From Tubiluchus corallicola (taxonomy: Eukaryota; Priapulida; Priapulimorpha; Priapulimorphida; Tubiluchidae): 62,173 bases of DNA. The stretch covers positions 1 to 62,173 of the forward strand of contig JAQGDQ010001109.1 in the NCBI GenBank assembly GCA_030141605.1, in the 5' to 3' direction. The position numbers were made by a program, and so were the translations under genes. Below the pieces are notes generated by a model. That model was given only the letters and a program-made list of their open reading frames with translations. It was not told the DNA's origin and ran no database searches. Below are positions 12,249 through 24,600 of this stretch, piece after piece (within the stretch, counting starts at the first letter, position 1; every line of letters starts with the position of its first letter).

Positions 12249-14604
12249 ATTTGAAAAATCATACAAGTTTATTTCAACTTAAACAAGAGCAACGTATAGT
12301 TTGTAATGCTAGCCTTACTTTTCAAGGTTTGTTAGAAAATACTGTCAGATATTTTACATAGTACACAAACTCGAAAGTGTCATACAGTTTACAATATTGA
12401 TGGGTGCATATGCAAAAGTTACCAAAAAAACTTACACTATCAAATACAAAAACATTTAGAGGAAAATAGTTTACAACTTTAGATCAAAGCTCAGAGTGAT
12501 CAACTGCTGAAAATAAAATATTTTCTGAACATGACTTGCATTAGAGAATTATTATTGCAAAAGCCCAGTTAGCTTTTTACTTTTGCCTGCTCTCGACCAC
12601 ACATGCTGAGATGGACAACACTCAATTCTTTCTTTTTCTCATGAATTCATTGTGCAAAAAACAGTCAGTAATGACAAATCACACGCTAGCCTGATATAAA
12701 CTTGAAAACTTAAAATATTTCTGTTCGATGGTCAATGTCACGCAGAGTGTGGTACTTCAACTTTTGCCTTTTCAAGCACGGAAGGTTACCGCCATTGAAA
12801 AATTTTACTCGGCAGGGATGTCATTGCTACTTAGGCAAGCTTCTAAGCCGATATTTAATTTAAAAGAACATTTTGGTAGCCTTGTCAATACAGGTAAAAA
12901 GTACATATGTCAGATCACAGGTCAAAATTAGGCAGAGTTTGAAATATCGCTCCGTTTTCCTTTTTGGTACTTTTTCCTTTAACTATTTTGGTACAATTCA
13001 TCTCACAATATTTGCCATTTGTAAACAGTAAAATTTCAATGTTGAAAAAATATGAGAGTGATAAAATCCCTGACAGTTTTTAAATACTTACAACGACCAT
13101 TATAAATTTTTCAGTAATCAATATAATGTTGACTATCAATTCAGTATTAATGCTGTTTCGCTAAACAAGTGATACGCTAACGTTACATAACGTATAGTAC
13201 ATATATAAGCAATTACAAATGCAGCAAAAAATGGCGTGACCTTACTCTGTGAAAAACCGAAAATGACTTTTTTTTATTTTAGGATTGCGGTTGACATATA
13301 CAGCAGCTAGAAATAAAGTTCATTTGTATAATATGAGTCACTGATATTATACTAACTGTATTAATAAGAAACTACTTTAATGAATTCAGCATATGAAAAA
13401 CACCCATCCAACTTCAAAAAAAGTTAGTTATAAACTATTACACGTATGCCTTTGGCAAGCATGTACTGCACATAAAATACTTTGCCTAGTATATCTCAGT
13501 ATGCACTATGCTGCATCAATATATTACAATTTCATTTTTACATAATAATTATAACAATCATCTTACATTCAGATAGCCGCTATAACTACCACATTTTACA
13601 CATCCATTTTAGACTAACTTAGACTAGCCAATGAAGCAATTTTCTTCGCTGAGCTAACAATTGCATTTATGAACTTCTTGTAAAACTAACTACTCCTACA
13701 TAACATAAAAACTACAACCAATAACTCCTTAATGCTAATATAAATTCGCTGTATACATTAGCCGAACGTTGCAATGTGTGTCTGTTTACAAGGATTAGTA
13801 GTTTGGACCTAGTCTTGCATAATGTGAACATCAGGCTCAATCAGAAGTAACTAGACCCTTGCATAACTTTATGAATACATAGTATAATCAAGTACTAACA
13901 TACGTAATAGCAAAGATCCGCAAAAATACAGAGAAGCTAGATTAAAAAGTATATGTACATTGACTAATTGGTCAACTAAATGCTTTGAGATGGGCTTAGA
14001 AGTTGGTTAGTTTGATTAAAATTTAGCTGTTCATCGTTGGTGTTAATTTTTTTTTAAAAATGATTCGAATGCAACTCGGCAATAAAATATAGAAACTGTT
14101 TTGTACATACCAGTACCAGAATGGATAAGAGATTTGAAATAGGTGAAACAGTTTGAAAATGACAAGTGATTCCAACTAAGTACACTGATGGAGATTGAAA
14201 AAACACACACAATACACAAAATCGAACAAAATGTTACTGTGTTGTCAATGAATTATTTATAAAACGGAATGAAACAAAAGAGCAAGTTTATCAAAAAGCT
14301 AGCCTTAATCTGTTAGCCTAAAATGTTTGGCTGGTCAGTTAGTTCTTAGATGTACACAATACTATTTTTGAAGATGAGACAAAATTGATAAATCCATTAT
14401 AAACAAGCCTAAAACTAATATTTTTCATGTAATTCATTAAAAATACAGGAGTGGGAGGGGAAAGACAGGGTAATTTTCTCAAGTTTTACTTGAAGGTAAC
14501 TTTGCACCAACATCGTTGTAACTAGACGAGGTACAAAGCGGGCAGAACCTAGTTTTTTACAGCTGGACGCTGACATCAATACTGAATTATTCAAGAAACT
14601 GATA

Positions 14605-15403
14605 CAGTAGGCGCAGTTTATTAGACTCACGGTTAATAGAATCTGTCACTTAATTGACTCAAAAATCCCTGGTACGGGCCGCTTCTTTTTCAAATGTATA
14701 TAAAAACTGCCGACAATTCACTCAAATAATTGACTCAATATTTTTTTATTCACGCGCTGAAAATAAGAGTTACGTCTGTGACCAAAGAGCTTTTAGCGTG
14801 TTTATGTCATCTTTACTTATAATCTTTACATTATAATGTACGTAGAAGCAATCGTGTTGAAGTACTGTTTTACTTACAAGCAGGTATGTTTACCACGTGC
14901 TAATAGGATACTTAGGCGTAGAGTAGCGTTTGGGTTTTGAAATTGTCACCCTCTCATCTCGTTGTTTGTCGAAGAGAAACATTTAATCATTTGCCCAGCA
15001 GTTTGCTTTTGCTTATCACAATGGAAACATGGGCATCACAAAACAGGCAACTACAAGTTTTGCGTGAATAGTGCAGCAACAGTAACAGATTTTTAACATT
15101 TTGTCAGTTAGAGAACTGCATAAACCAACTTCTTCGTGAAAAAACACACAACCGACCTTGCATGAATTTGTTATTTCCAGTGCATATAAATTAGCACCTA
15201 TATTCTTAAATAACAGCACATAGGAATTTTGGCATTGACTCATTTATAAAGCACATTTAAAACTTTTGCACTCTATACTAAGCTTATGAGTGATGACTCG
15301 TATGTCTAAACTAGTAATCGTGCACCCGTCAACTAAGAGATTCGGTCGGTTAATTGGGTCAACACTTTCGTTCCAAAGTGAGTCTATTAAGCGGCACTTA
15401 CTG
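14605..15403. mobile_element. pogo/Tigger-like element, family C copy 1
   Basis: This 799-bp element is flanked by TA at 14603-14604 and 15404-15405. The left end is CAGTAGGCGCAGTTTATTAG; the right end in reverse is CAGTAAGTGCCGCTTAATAG. The CAGTR ends and TA target fit pogo/Tigger elements. It sits just past the DNAJB12 polyadenylation signal. No intact transposase. Confidence 0.75.
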
Positions 15404-15413
15404 TATCTTAAAC

Positions 15414-15419
15414 TTTATT
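15414..15419 (-). terminator. Putative DNAJB12 polyadenylation signal
   Basis: AATAAA on the minus strand, about 220 nt downstream of the DNAJB12 stop codon and about 10 bp from the end of the neighbouring pogo-like element. It is the first consensus hexamer I found after the stop. Confidence 0.5.
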
Positions 15420-15640
15420 GGAACATCATCACACAAAAAGAAACAGAAACAAGTTCAAGTCAAAGTGACAGCTACTTCTAGGCAAAAGCTGCAATGGAAC
15501 AAAGCAGAAATAATACAACGATGTACTCGAATCACTTGGAGGAATCATTTCTGCAAACATACCAATAAACCTACACAGAATACAGAAGATCTTTCACCCA
15601 TTCAAGATTAAAAGTTAAATAAACTAATATTTACAAACGG

Positions 15641-18600
15641 CTATGATCCGTACAGCTGACCTAATTTATCACAGGATGGTGTATTGTAGTTCTTTGCTTT
15701 TTCGAACAGCTTGGCATCACCAAAGCTTCTAGCTTTCCATAATAAGTTTTCCTCTAAAATAGAGAATTCAATTGAAAACAGTACACTTTCTATAATGCGA
15801 CTATCACAATATAATGACTATGTTTTGTCCCTCTTTGAGAATTGTGATAACTGCTAGAAAAGTTCTGAGAGTTTAGGAAGCAAAAATAATTTTCAGTTCT
15901 TATTCTTGTGTAAACGATGGAGTCTTATAACGCACAGCGGAAAAATTGGAATGAGTCTCTCTCGTTTTAATAAAATATAAGTTCTTATTTTTCAGTTAAA
16001 CTTTGTTGATATTCACCAAATCGGTTAATGGAAGACCGGATAATTGTTTAGACTCAATCTCATTTTAATTTACTGTCCTTTTCTTGCCTATAAAAGTTAA
16101 CAATTGTTCCTTATATTTGAATAATTAGCTTTGAAAGTTAATTAACGACAACCGAACATAGCTATTGTGTACGTCAGAAACTAACCACAGTTTGTGCAAT
16201 GGCAGGCATCTTCCCTTGCGTGTCAAGCACATTTGCATAAGTGTTACAGTACTGTTTAAATGCATGTCATGAAAAATGGGCTCTACGTCATATGACATCA
16301 AAAACTAACATTGCAGTTCATGATCATGCTTATCACGGTACCGCCTTCAACTTGTCAGCCACGCGAATGTGACAAAAATGCGCCGCTGCCAATCTTAGTA
16401 GATTCATTGAGCCGCGCGTAGCTTTGAAAGTTTAACAAAATTCGACTATCTGAGAAATTATTATTTAATCTAAGCTTTGATTTAAAAAAACTATTGTAGT
16501 TTTCAATATTTTAGAGCATTCTTTATTCTGAACTTTTGTTTACACAATCATCCGGTTTTCCTTTAAGTAAATAATTGTGATTATATAACTTAAAATATTA
16601 GTGCATTTAGTCAGCTAAGTTATTGTATAAAATGGAATCACTTACTGTAAGCTCTTTCTTTAAAACATTTAGTTCTCAATGTTTCTACATAGTCACTTTC
16701 AACATGTTGCTCTATTCGTGCTAAGCCACCTAATGTATTGTATTCCTTTGTGAAGCCATCTGTTACATAATACAACACTCCCAGATTCTTGGTTTTTCTC
16801 TCATGGACGTAATTACTGAAAAACATTGTCAAAACACTATTTCATTGTTTCGATTAAGGTAATCGATATAAAAGCTGAAAATATGACAACATTATTCTTC
16901 ATATTAACATACAGAGAGAAAGGAAATGGTGGAATAAGAAGTCTACGGTTGTTGCATCCTATTCTGGTTTTTCAGTGAAATAAAAGGACACATGTTGTCC
17001 TATAAAGGAAAGTTATAGGAAAAAATTTTTATACGTATAAATTTCGATAACTATAAATAAGTATAAACCGGTCAGTATAAATTATAATAGGAAAATCACA
17101 TTGAACCGTTAATAAAGCAATGGTATTTATTTTATGCTTTTCGGCACAGCAAGCCGAAATCGATCATTCAATGGCGTTACCCTCTTCATGTTGATACTGT
17201 GATGTGAATGGAACCTGGCCCATTATCATGGATAATCTTCTAGGTGAGACACTGAACTACCAGAAGTGCCCCTTCAACGAGGTTAACAACCTGGTTTTCA
17301 ATGAGTTAAATGATTAATAAGGCGAATGAAATTGCCCACACTGAGTTTTGAACACAGACAATTATGAGTCATTCTCCGACCAGTCTCAGCTTAATTTGTA
17401 ACTATTTATTTTAAAACTTTCGACAACAATAAATCTAAACAAGCTATAACCTCGCCACTTGTAATTTTAAACCAAAGTTGTGAAAATGTGAATAGCCCAC
17501 CTCCCCGGAAAGAGTAATGCACAATTTACATTTAATATAGCATAGAATACATTCTAATTTTCCCAGAACACTTCAAATAATTTTCATCCTATACATTCAT
17601 ATTAGTACGTATGTTATTGCAAAAGATTTCTTATATCTTTTGTTGGCAATTTTTTTATGCATCATGTCCATGTAACTTCATATATCTTGCAAGAGACATA
17701 TTCTGTTGACCCTAGTTATATGTTTCCTTTAAAGATATAATCCATTTTACCATTATTAGTAAAGTAAATTCTCCAGCTCAACGTTGAAAGCAATGTGCAT
17801 TATTGCAATGCAGAAATTTACACTGGACTAACAGAAACATTAAAATAAATGCAGTATTTTTTACTCTAGAATCTAAATGTAAATTACAGAAAATTGTTAA
17901 ATTCTCACCCCATTCTGTGTAAGCTATAAATAGGATCTGCTGCAAAGTAGCTGCTAACTAATGTTAGACAAACCAATAGTAAAATTGGCATTAGTTGAAC
18001 TAGAACTGTCATTGCCTGTAATAAAAATCATATATTTAATATAAAGATAATCAACTTGAAATATGGCCGCAAGCATAAGTATCAATTACACTGGGCTGCT
18101 GAGCCGGGAGCTAGTTCCTGAAAAGGGATGTGAAAAGTAAAAAAATATTTGACTATGTAGATTTAATGAGTATTGGACTTATTTCCAATAACTGACACTT
18201 GTTTACTTAAAGCATGTTTCAGCAATCTAGTCTGATCCGAGTACCGTACTTGTCTTCACAGACGTGAACACAAGTACGTTTAAATTTAAGAAACAAATAA
18301 AAAATAAAATATGAAAAATTGCACTCGTAATTTTGTCCCTTGTAATGGTTTCAAACAAAAACGAAATGTTTATGTTGTTTAATAATGTTCTTGTGGAAAG
18401 AAATGTCAGGTATGCAATGTTCAATGAAGTGCAAAACTGATTGTCTACTACTTGTAGAATTATACATTACAAGCTATTTGTTATTATGGAAAAGGTAAGA
18501 ATAATCAAAAAGCGAAAAGAAAACGAAAAAACTGCTACAATTGTTTTCTTTACAATAAACCTTTCCATAGTTTCGTTGTGCACTTGTGCAGTTGCTGTAG

Positions 18601-21600
18601 GTCAAAGGTTAAGTGTACCACAGCAGCACGTCTTAATTACAACCGTCACGTGACATGTGGGTAAAGCAAAGATGTCTGCCGCATCAGTGCAGTAACTTCG
18701 ATTGTTTTACCTGGACTTTATTTAATTATGCATTAGTCTGTGCCTAGAGTGATGTACTAGCAGGATCTTGGCTTGGGAACAAGAGAAAATTAACAAGGTA
18801 AGGTTCTAGGTACCTGTTAAAACTGTTAGTACTGCAATAGCATGGGCTGTGAGGTGTTGTCAAGTGTAAACAAATGTGTTGAATGGTACAGTTAACCTTT
18901 GACCTTTAAACGATCATCAACATCAATCATTGGAACTGTGAAAAGGCTTATTAAAACTTGTCAAGACAATATAGCACCTGCAGACGCTAATTAGTAGATT
19001 GTCACTTGAAAAAAGACCAGCCAGTTTCTTATCTTTATGTCATGGCTAAATAAATAAGTTTAATAGGAATAAGCGCCGGAGGAATTTTGCGTTGCTGTAA
19101 AACGCTTGTTTAGCTATATGAATTTCACCCTACAGAGTAATAAGCACAGGAATCAGATTCACAAATGATTTACAGCAAAATAATTTCCAAAAACAACATA
19201 TTTGAAATAAGCCTTGTGGTAGGAAGTTAAAAACTCTACTCACATCAGCTGACTGTTGAGTTTGTGAGCCGTGTCGATGCTGATGATGGTGCTGATGCTG
19301 ATGCGGGCGCCTTCTGTACGTATAAACATGACCTAAATGATAGCAAAGTAATTAGCCCACATCAATTTAAAAATTAGACGAATCTTTTTTTGTAAGCCAC
19401 TCATCTACGTACTAAAAAATAAGCTTGCCATAAACAACAAAGCCTTATTTAAGTTTTATAACATGCGAGTGGTGCGAGAATTAGTTACTACAAACTTAAT
19501 ATTAAATCGGATTAATTCAGAAATCAATAAATAAGAAATAAATAGGAGAATATCGAAAATTTACTCATGAAGCCATATCTGCAATACATGCCAAATCTAA
19601 CACAGCATTTATATTTCTAATGAACAAGTGTATATACCCAAAGCAGGATGCTCTTTTACCACGCTTGTACTACAATAGGCCTCACTTAACAAACTCACGG
19701 TTAATAGACTCAAAATCGCTTGACTGACTCAAAAACGTCTGGAAAGGGCCGATTCTATTTAAATATACATAAAAGCTATAGGTAATTGACTCAAATAATT
19801 CTGCATAATTGACTCAATATTTTTCCTTCACCTACTTAAAATAAGACATTTGTGCCCAAAGAACCTTTCCTACTTTTATGTCATCTTTACTTCCCTTTCG
19901 TGCACTATGTATACAGAAACAATCACGTTAAGTACCGTTTTGTTTGTAAACAAGTACGTTTATTATGCACTAATACGCTAGCGTAGTGGTTTTGCTTTGA
20001 ATCTGTTACCCGCTCGCCCACCCACTGTTAACCACAGAATTTCTGGAAGCTAAATCACTTGCCAAGTGGTTTCCGTTTGATGCTCTCCTTGCAAATCAGG
20101 CTTTCAGCCTTAACGAGTTAACAGTCAAAGATGCAGGTACAGTAATCAGTCAGTATTCCTTGTGACTTACAAGAGTAAACATCGTACAGCAAATGTAAGT
20201 GAGCAGATGATTCAGAACTGTTTTAGTCATGCACAACAACAGATTTTCAACGTTTTTATAATTACGTGAACTTTGTGGGCGAACGTCTTCATGAGAAAAT
20301 GAAGCAGCTGACTTTGAAGGAATTTTTGTAATTTTTGCAAATAAACAGGCTTAGAAAAGTCTGTGATTTAGAAAAGTATACTTTTCAATTTATTGCTAAT
20401 TCACTTATATAAATTAATATTTTGAAATATTTTTTCTAATTTTTAACTGCACAAAGGAATTTAGGCATTACTTCGTTTCTAAAGTTCATTAAAAACCTTT
20501 GCAGTGCATGCTAAGCCAGTGACAGCACATACTTCGATACCAGTAATACAACACCCATCAGTTAATAGGTTCAGTTGGTTAATTGCGCCAATACACTTTG
20601 GTCCTAAAGTGAGTCTATTAAGCGGCGCCTGCTGTAGAAGGAAATTCTACATCAAAATCACTGTACCTGCATTTGAGATCGATAGAAATTTTTAAGCAAA
20701 CACACTCACTTACTTTAATAGCTTGTCACACTAGAATATAGAAATAGTTAAAAGGACAAAAATGCTAGTATACCGATACGAGTGATACTTATATTATGCA
20801 AAGTACAATACTCTATTTCCCTCTTATTTGATACTGGTGGAAAACTGCTTTATGGATTACATTTCACAACAAAAAAGCCTGCCAAACATGAACTACTGAT
20901 GCTATTAGACACTGCCATTTAACTTAGCTTGCTTGCTTCTACTGAAGCAACTACTGTATTCCAAAAGCATTCCTTTCATGGTCTTGATGATAATACAAGC
21001 CACATTGCCAAATACGGTGTTCAATTAGTTTTACGCATTTTGTTATACATGTCAAATGTAGACCTGCGTTAACTCAAATGTAGATGTAGATAATTCAAAT
21101 GTGTCTTGGTAACTCAAATGTAGACTTAGGTAGTTCAAATGTGTTAACAATGGTTTTCAAGAAATCTTAAGCATTTTTGGTAAGTCAAATGTAGACACAT
21201 TGACGTGACCACATTGACCACACTGACCACATTGATGTGGTCAAATCAAATGTGACATTGGTATCTCAAGTTTAAGGATGTTAAATTTAATCTTTTTTAA
21301 TTTCAATTTAATAATTGCTCTTAAGTTACAATAACAACGTTATAGGTTCACTAATATTCTGCAAACTTTACATACCATTGGAACTGTTAGAGAAAACAAT
21401 ACATTCTTAAAATAAACAATCTTTCTTGAGAGAAACTAATTCATTAATGCAGTGCTAATGCATTACTTGAAAAACTAATTAGTGATTCACTGTTCATTGG
21501 GAAGTGGGAACCGATTTATTCGCCGACATTTTTTGTAAAACGTTGACAAATAAATGTAGAATTGCTGTATATATTAATAATTGTATAATTGTTAAGTTAT

Positions 21601-24600
21601 TTATGTACAACACTTTTAAGTGTTTTTATCAAATGAACATTTTCTTTATATTTGAAAAATATATTAACGTCCATACAAATAGTTGCAAATTAATTAAATA
21701 TAATAAAAGTTGATGCTGCTGATAGCACCATGACCATAACATATAATTTTAATTTGGTTTTATCTTTTTGTAATTTGCACTTAAATGAGTTAATTACCAA
21801 TTTATTCAAAGTACCGCATCTACATTTGACTTACCTAAGTCACATTTGAGTTACCAAAACACATTCAAAATTCTTATGTCTGCATTTGACTTACCTAAGT
21901 CACATTTGAACTTTCCTGTGTCTACATTTGATGTGTAAAACCTATACAGTATAATATAGCTAAATTTCAATGCTTGTAACCACTTTGCAAGTGCAAACTA
22001 ACAGCAGTTCCAAGAGCACGGATTGCTGTTAACCTTTCCTTTAACGTCGGAAATTTAAAGAAACACACCTTGAGGAAATCCACCTCCAAAAAACATGTTA
22101 AATAACTCCTCGGCAGAAATGTCACCTGTAAAAAAGACAAAGCAGAGTATATAAAGGTAAAGTTTATTACACAATTTAAGATTAAATAGTGCATGTTGGT
22201 CCAATAAATGAACTCATTATGAATAGATAATGAACATCTGAGTTTAATGCTCACTTTGAGGCGGGTAAAAGCAGAGTGGTCTCTAGAGTAAGTTTTGTAT
22301 AAACGGGTGGCGACCACCTGAGCTTAAAGCTCATTTTGAGGCGGGTAAAAGCAGAGTGGTCTCAAGAGTAAGTTTTGTATAAACGGGTGGCGACCACTTG
22401 AGCTTAAAGCTCATTTTGAGGCGGGTAAAAGCAGAGTGGTCTCAAGAGTAAGTTTTGTATAAACGGGTGGCGACCACTTGACTTTAATGCTCATTTTGAG
22501 GCGGGTAAAAGCAGAGTGGCCTCAAGAATAAGTTTTGTATAAACGGGTGGCGACCACTTGAGTTTAATGCTCATTTTGAGGCGGGTAAAAGCAGAGTGGT
22601 CTCAAGAGTAAGTTTTGTATAAACGGGTGGCGACCACCTGAGCTTAAAGCTCATTTTGAGGCGGGTAAAAGCAGAGTGGTCTCAAGAGTAAGTTTTGTAT
22701 AAACGGGTGGCGACCACTTGAGTTTAATGCTCATTTTGAGGCGGGTAAAAGCAGAGTGGTCTCAAGAATAAGTTTTGTATAAACGGGTGGCGACCACTTG
22801 AGTTTAATGCTCATTTTGAGGCGGGTAAAAGCAGAGTGGTCTCAAGAATAAGTTTTGTATAAACGGGTGGCGACCACTTGAGTTTAATGCTCATTTTGAG
22901 GCGGGTAAAAGCAGAGTGGTCTCAAGAATAAGTTTTGTATAAACGGGTGGCAACCACCTGAGTTTAATGCTCATTTTGAGGCGGGTAAAAGCAGAGTGGT
23001 CTCACGAGGTTTGTGCTGAAACTGCCTCACACATTTTCTAAGATTTTCAAATACATGTAAATGCATCAGTCAATTGAACTTACCCTCGAATCCTCTAGTA
23101 TAATCATACTCGTAATGCCCTCGCCTGCTACTAGAGGGCTCTTCTGTTCCATATAAATCGTAACGTTTCCGCTTCTCGGTGTCACTTAGGACAGCAAACG
23201 CATTCCCAATAGCTAGGAAGATATAATTTTATACAAATATGGCTTGTTAAAAATGAACTGTTTCCTAAACAGTTTAAAGCAAATGAGAATGTGACAAGTG
23301 TTTAGTGTTTCCATCGGGTACCGGGGTACTTACCCACGTTGTTTATCCCCCGAGCCTGCTATTTCTTCCTGGTTCCGACAGTGAAAGTGCAGACAATAAT
23401 TATTAATAGGATATCCACTGTTTAAGAATTCATTTAAAATTTAAATGTCGCTTTCTGCAGCGTACTCGTACCGTACAACAGATGCCTACTAGCAGACGAT
23501 TAACAGCAGCGTTGGCACACGGCCAGCCCGCACTTAAACACGTTAAACTTCCTCTAATGTTAGTATATTATTAGTTATTATTATATTGAACTACTGTGTA
23601 ATAGTGTATTTCAGCATTAGCAAGCCAGGAGCGAGTATGTCTCTACCAGTTGCAAGCGCATAGCAGTCAAACCATTTTTGCTGAAAGGGTGACCTACGAA
23701 ACTTTACCGAAAACAAACTGTAATTTCTCTACAGAAAGTTTAATTGTTCAAACGAATGGGTTTATTAACAATTAAAAAGCTTTTAGGCCACTGACAATGA
23801 TATCAGCAAACTGATTGTTAAGTTTAACTACACACAAAAACCACAGTAGATTATTACAATCCGTACACTGTAACTGATTCATTGATAAAGCGTGCAATTC
23901 AAGTAATTAAAAAGTTTGGGAGATAAGGCATTGGGGTGGCAAAACATTAACATTTGTGACTCACAGCTCGTGTGATAACTGAATTGCTAGATTAACAGAG
24001 TTAGTTAAAATGCACTAAAGGTTGTTTTTATTTGCAAACATAAATGAATAGAATTTATTCACTGCCACTGAATCTTAACAATCAGGTACCCAACGGGGAT
24101 AAGGAAAAGGGTACCCGATGGGGATAAGACAAAGGGTACCGAGTCCCCGAGTCTGATTTTTGCTACTCATGTGAACACTATCCAAATTGTCATCAACAAT
24201 AACAAAATTAATATGAAATCATATACGATATTGATCTTATATATGTTAGCCTGATATAATAGTACTGCAAAGTGTTACCATAGCTCATTTTTTCCTTCAT
24301 GAATTTTTACTGATGTCAAACAAATTATCTTGGCAAAAATATGATTTTAACACATCTATAAATCACAAACTAACATGCTATGTATAAAGAACAAAAACAA
24401 TTCAAGTAACCAAGGCTTAAGAAGCCAAACAATTATAACTGTCTTTAATTAATTACCTTTAAATGCTTCAGTTGCACCAGGCGCCTTATTTTTGTCCGGA
24501 TGAAACTGTAAAGCCAATTTTCGATATGCTTTCTTCAAATCATTCTCTGTAGCCTCTTTTGTTACACCCAAAATCTCATAGTAATCTTTACATTTTCGCA

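Larger units (their letters stand above)
10072..15640. other. Convergent intergenic region between MTRES1 and DNAJB12
   Basis: Both flanking genes end here. Apart from the MITE at 11701-12248 and the pogo-like element at 14605-15403, I see AT-rich non-coding sequence with no supported gene. An AATAAA at about 11322-11327 is the first clear plus-strand polyadenylation hexamer I noticed after MTRES1, which would imply a long 3' UTR or use of a variant signal. Confidence 0.5.

Noticed and set aside
17330-17400. tRNA-like pseudogene
   Set aside because: A B-box-like GAGTTTTGAACACAG is present, but no cloverleaf or A box could be drawn convincingly.
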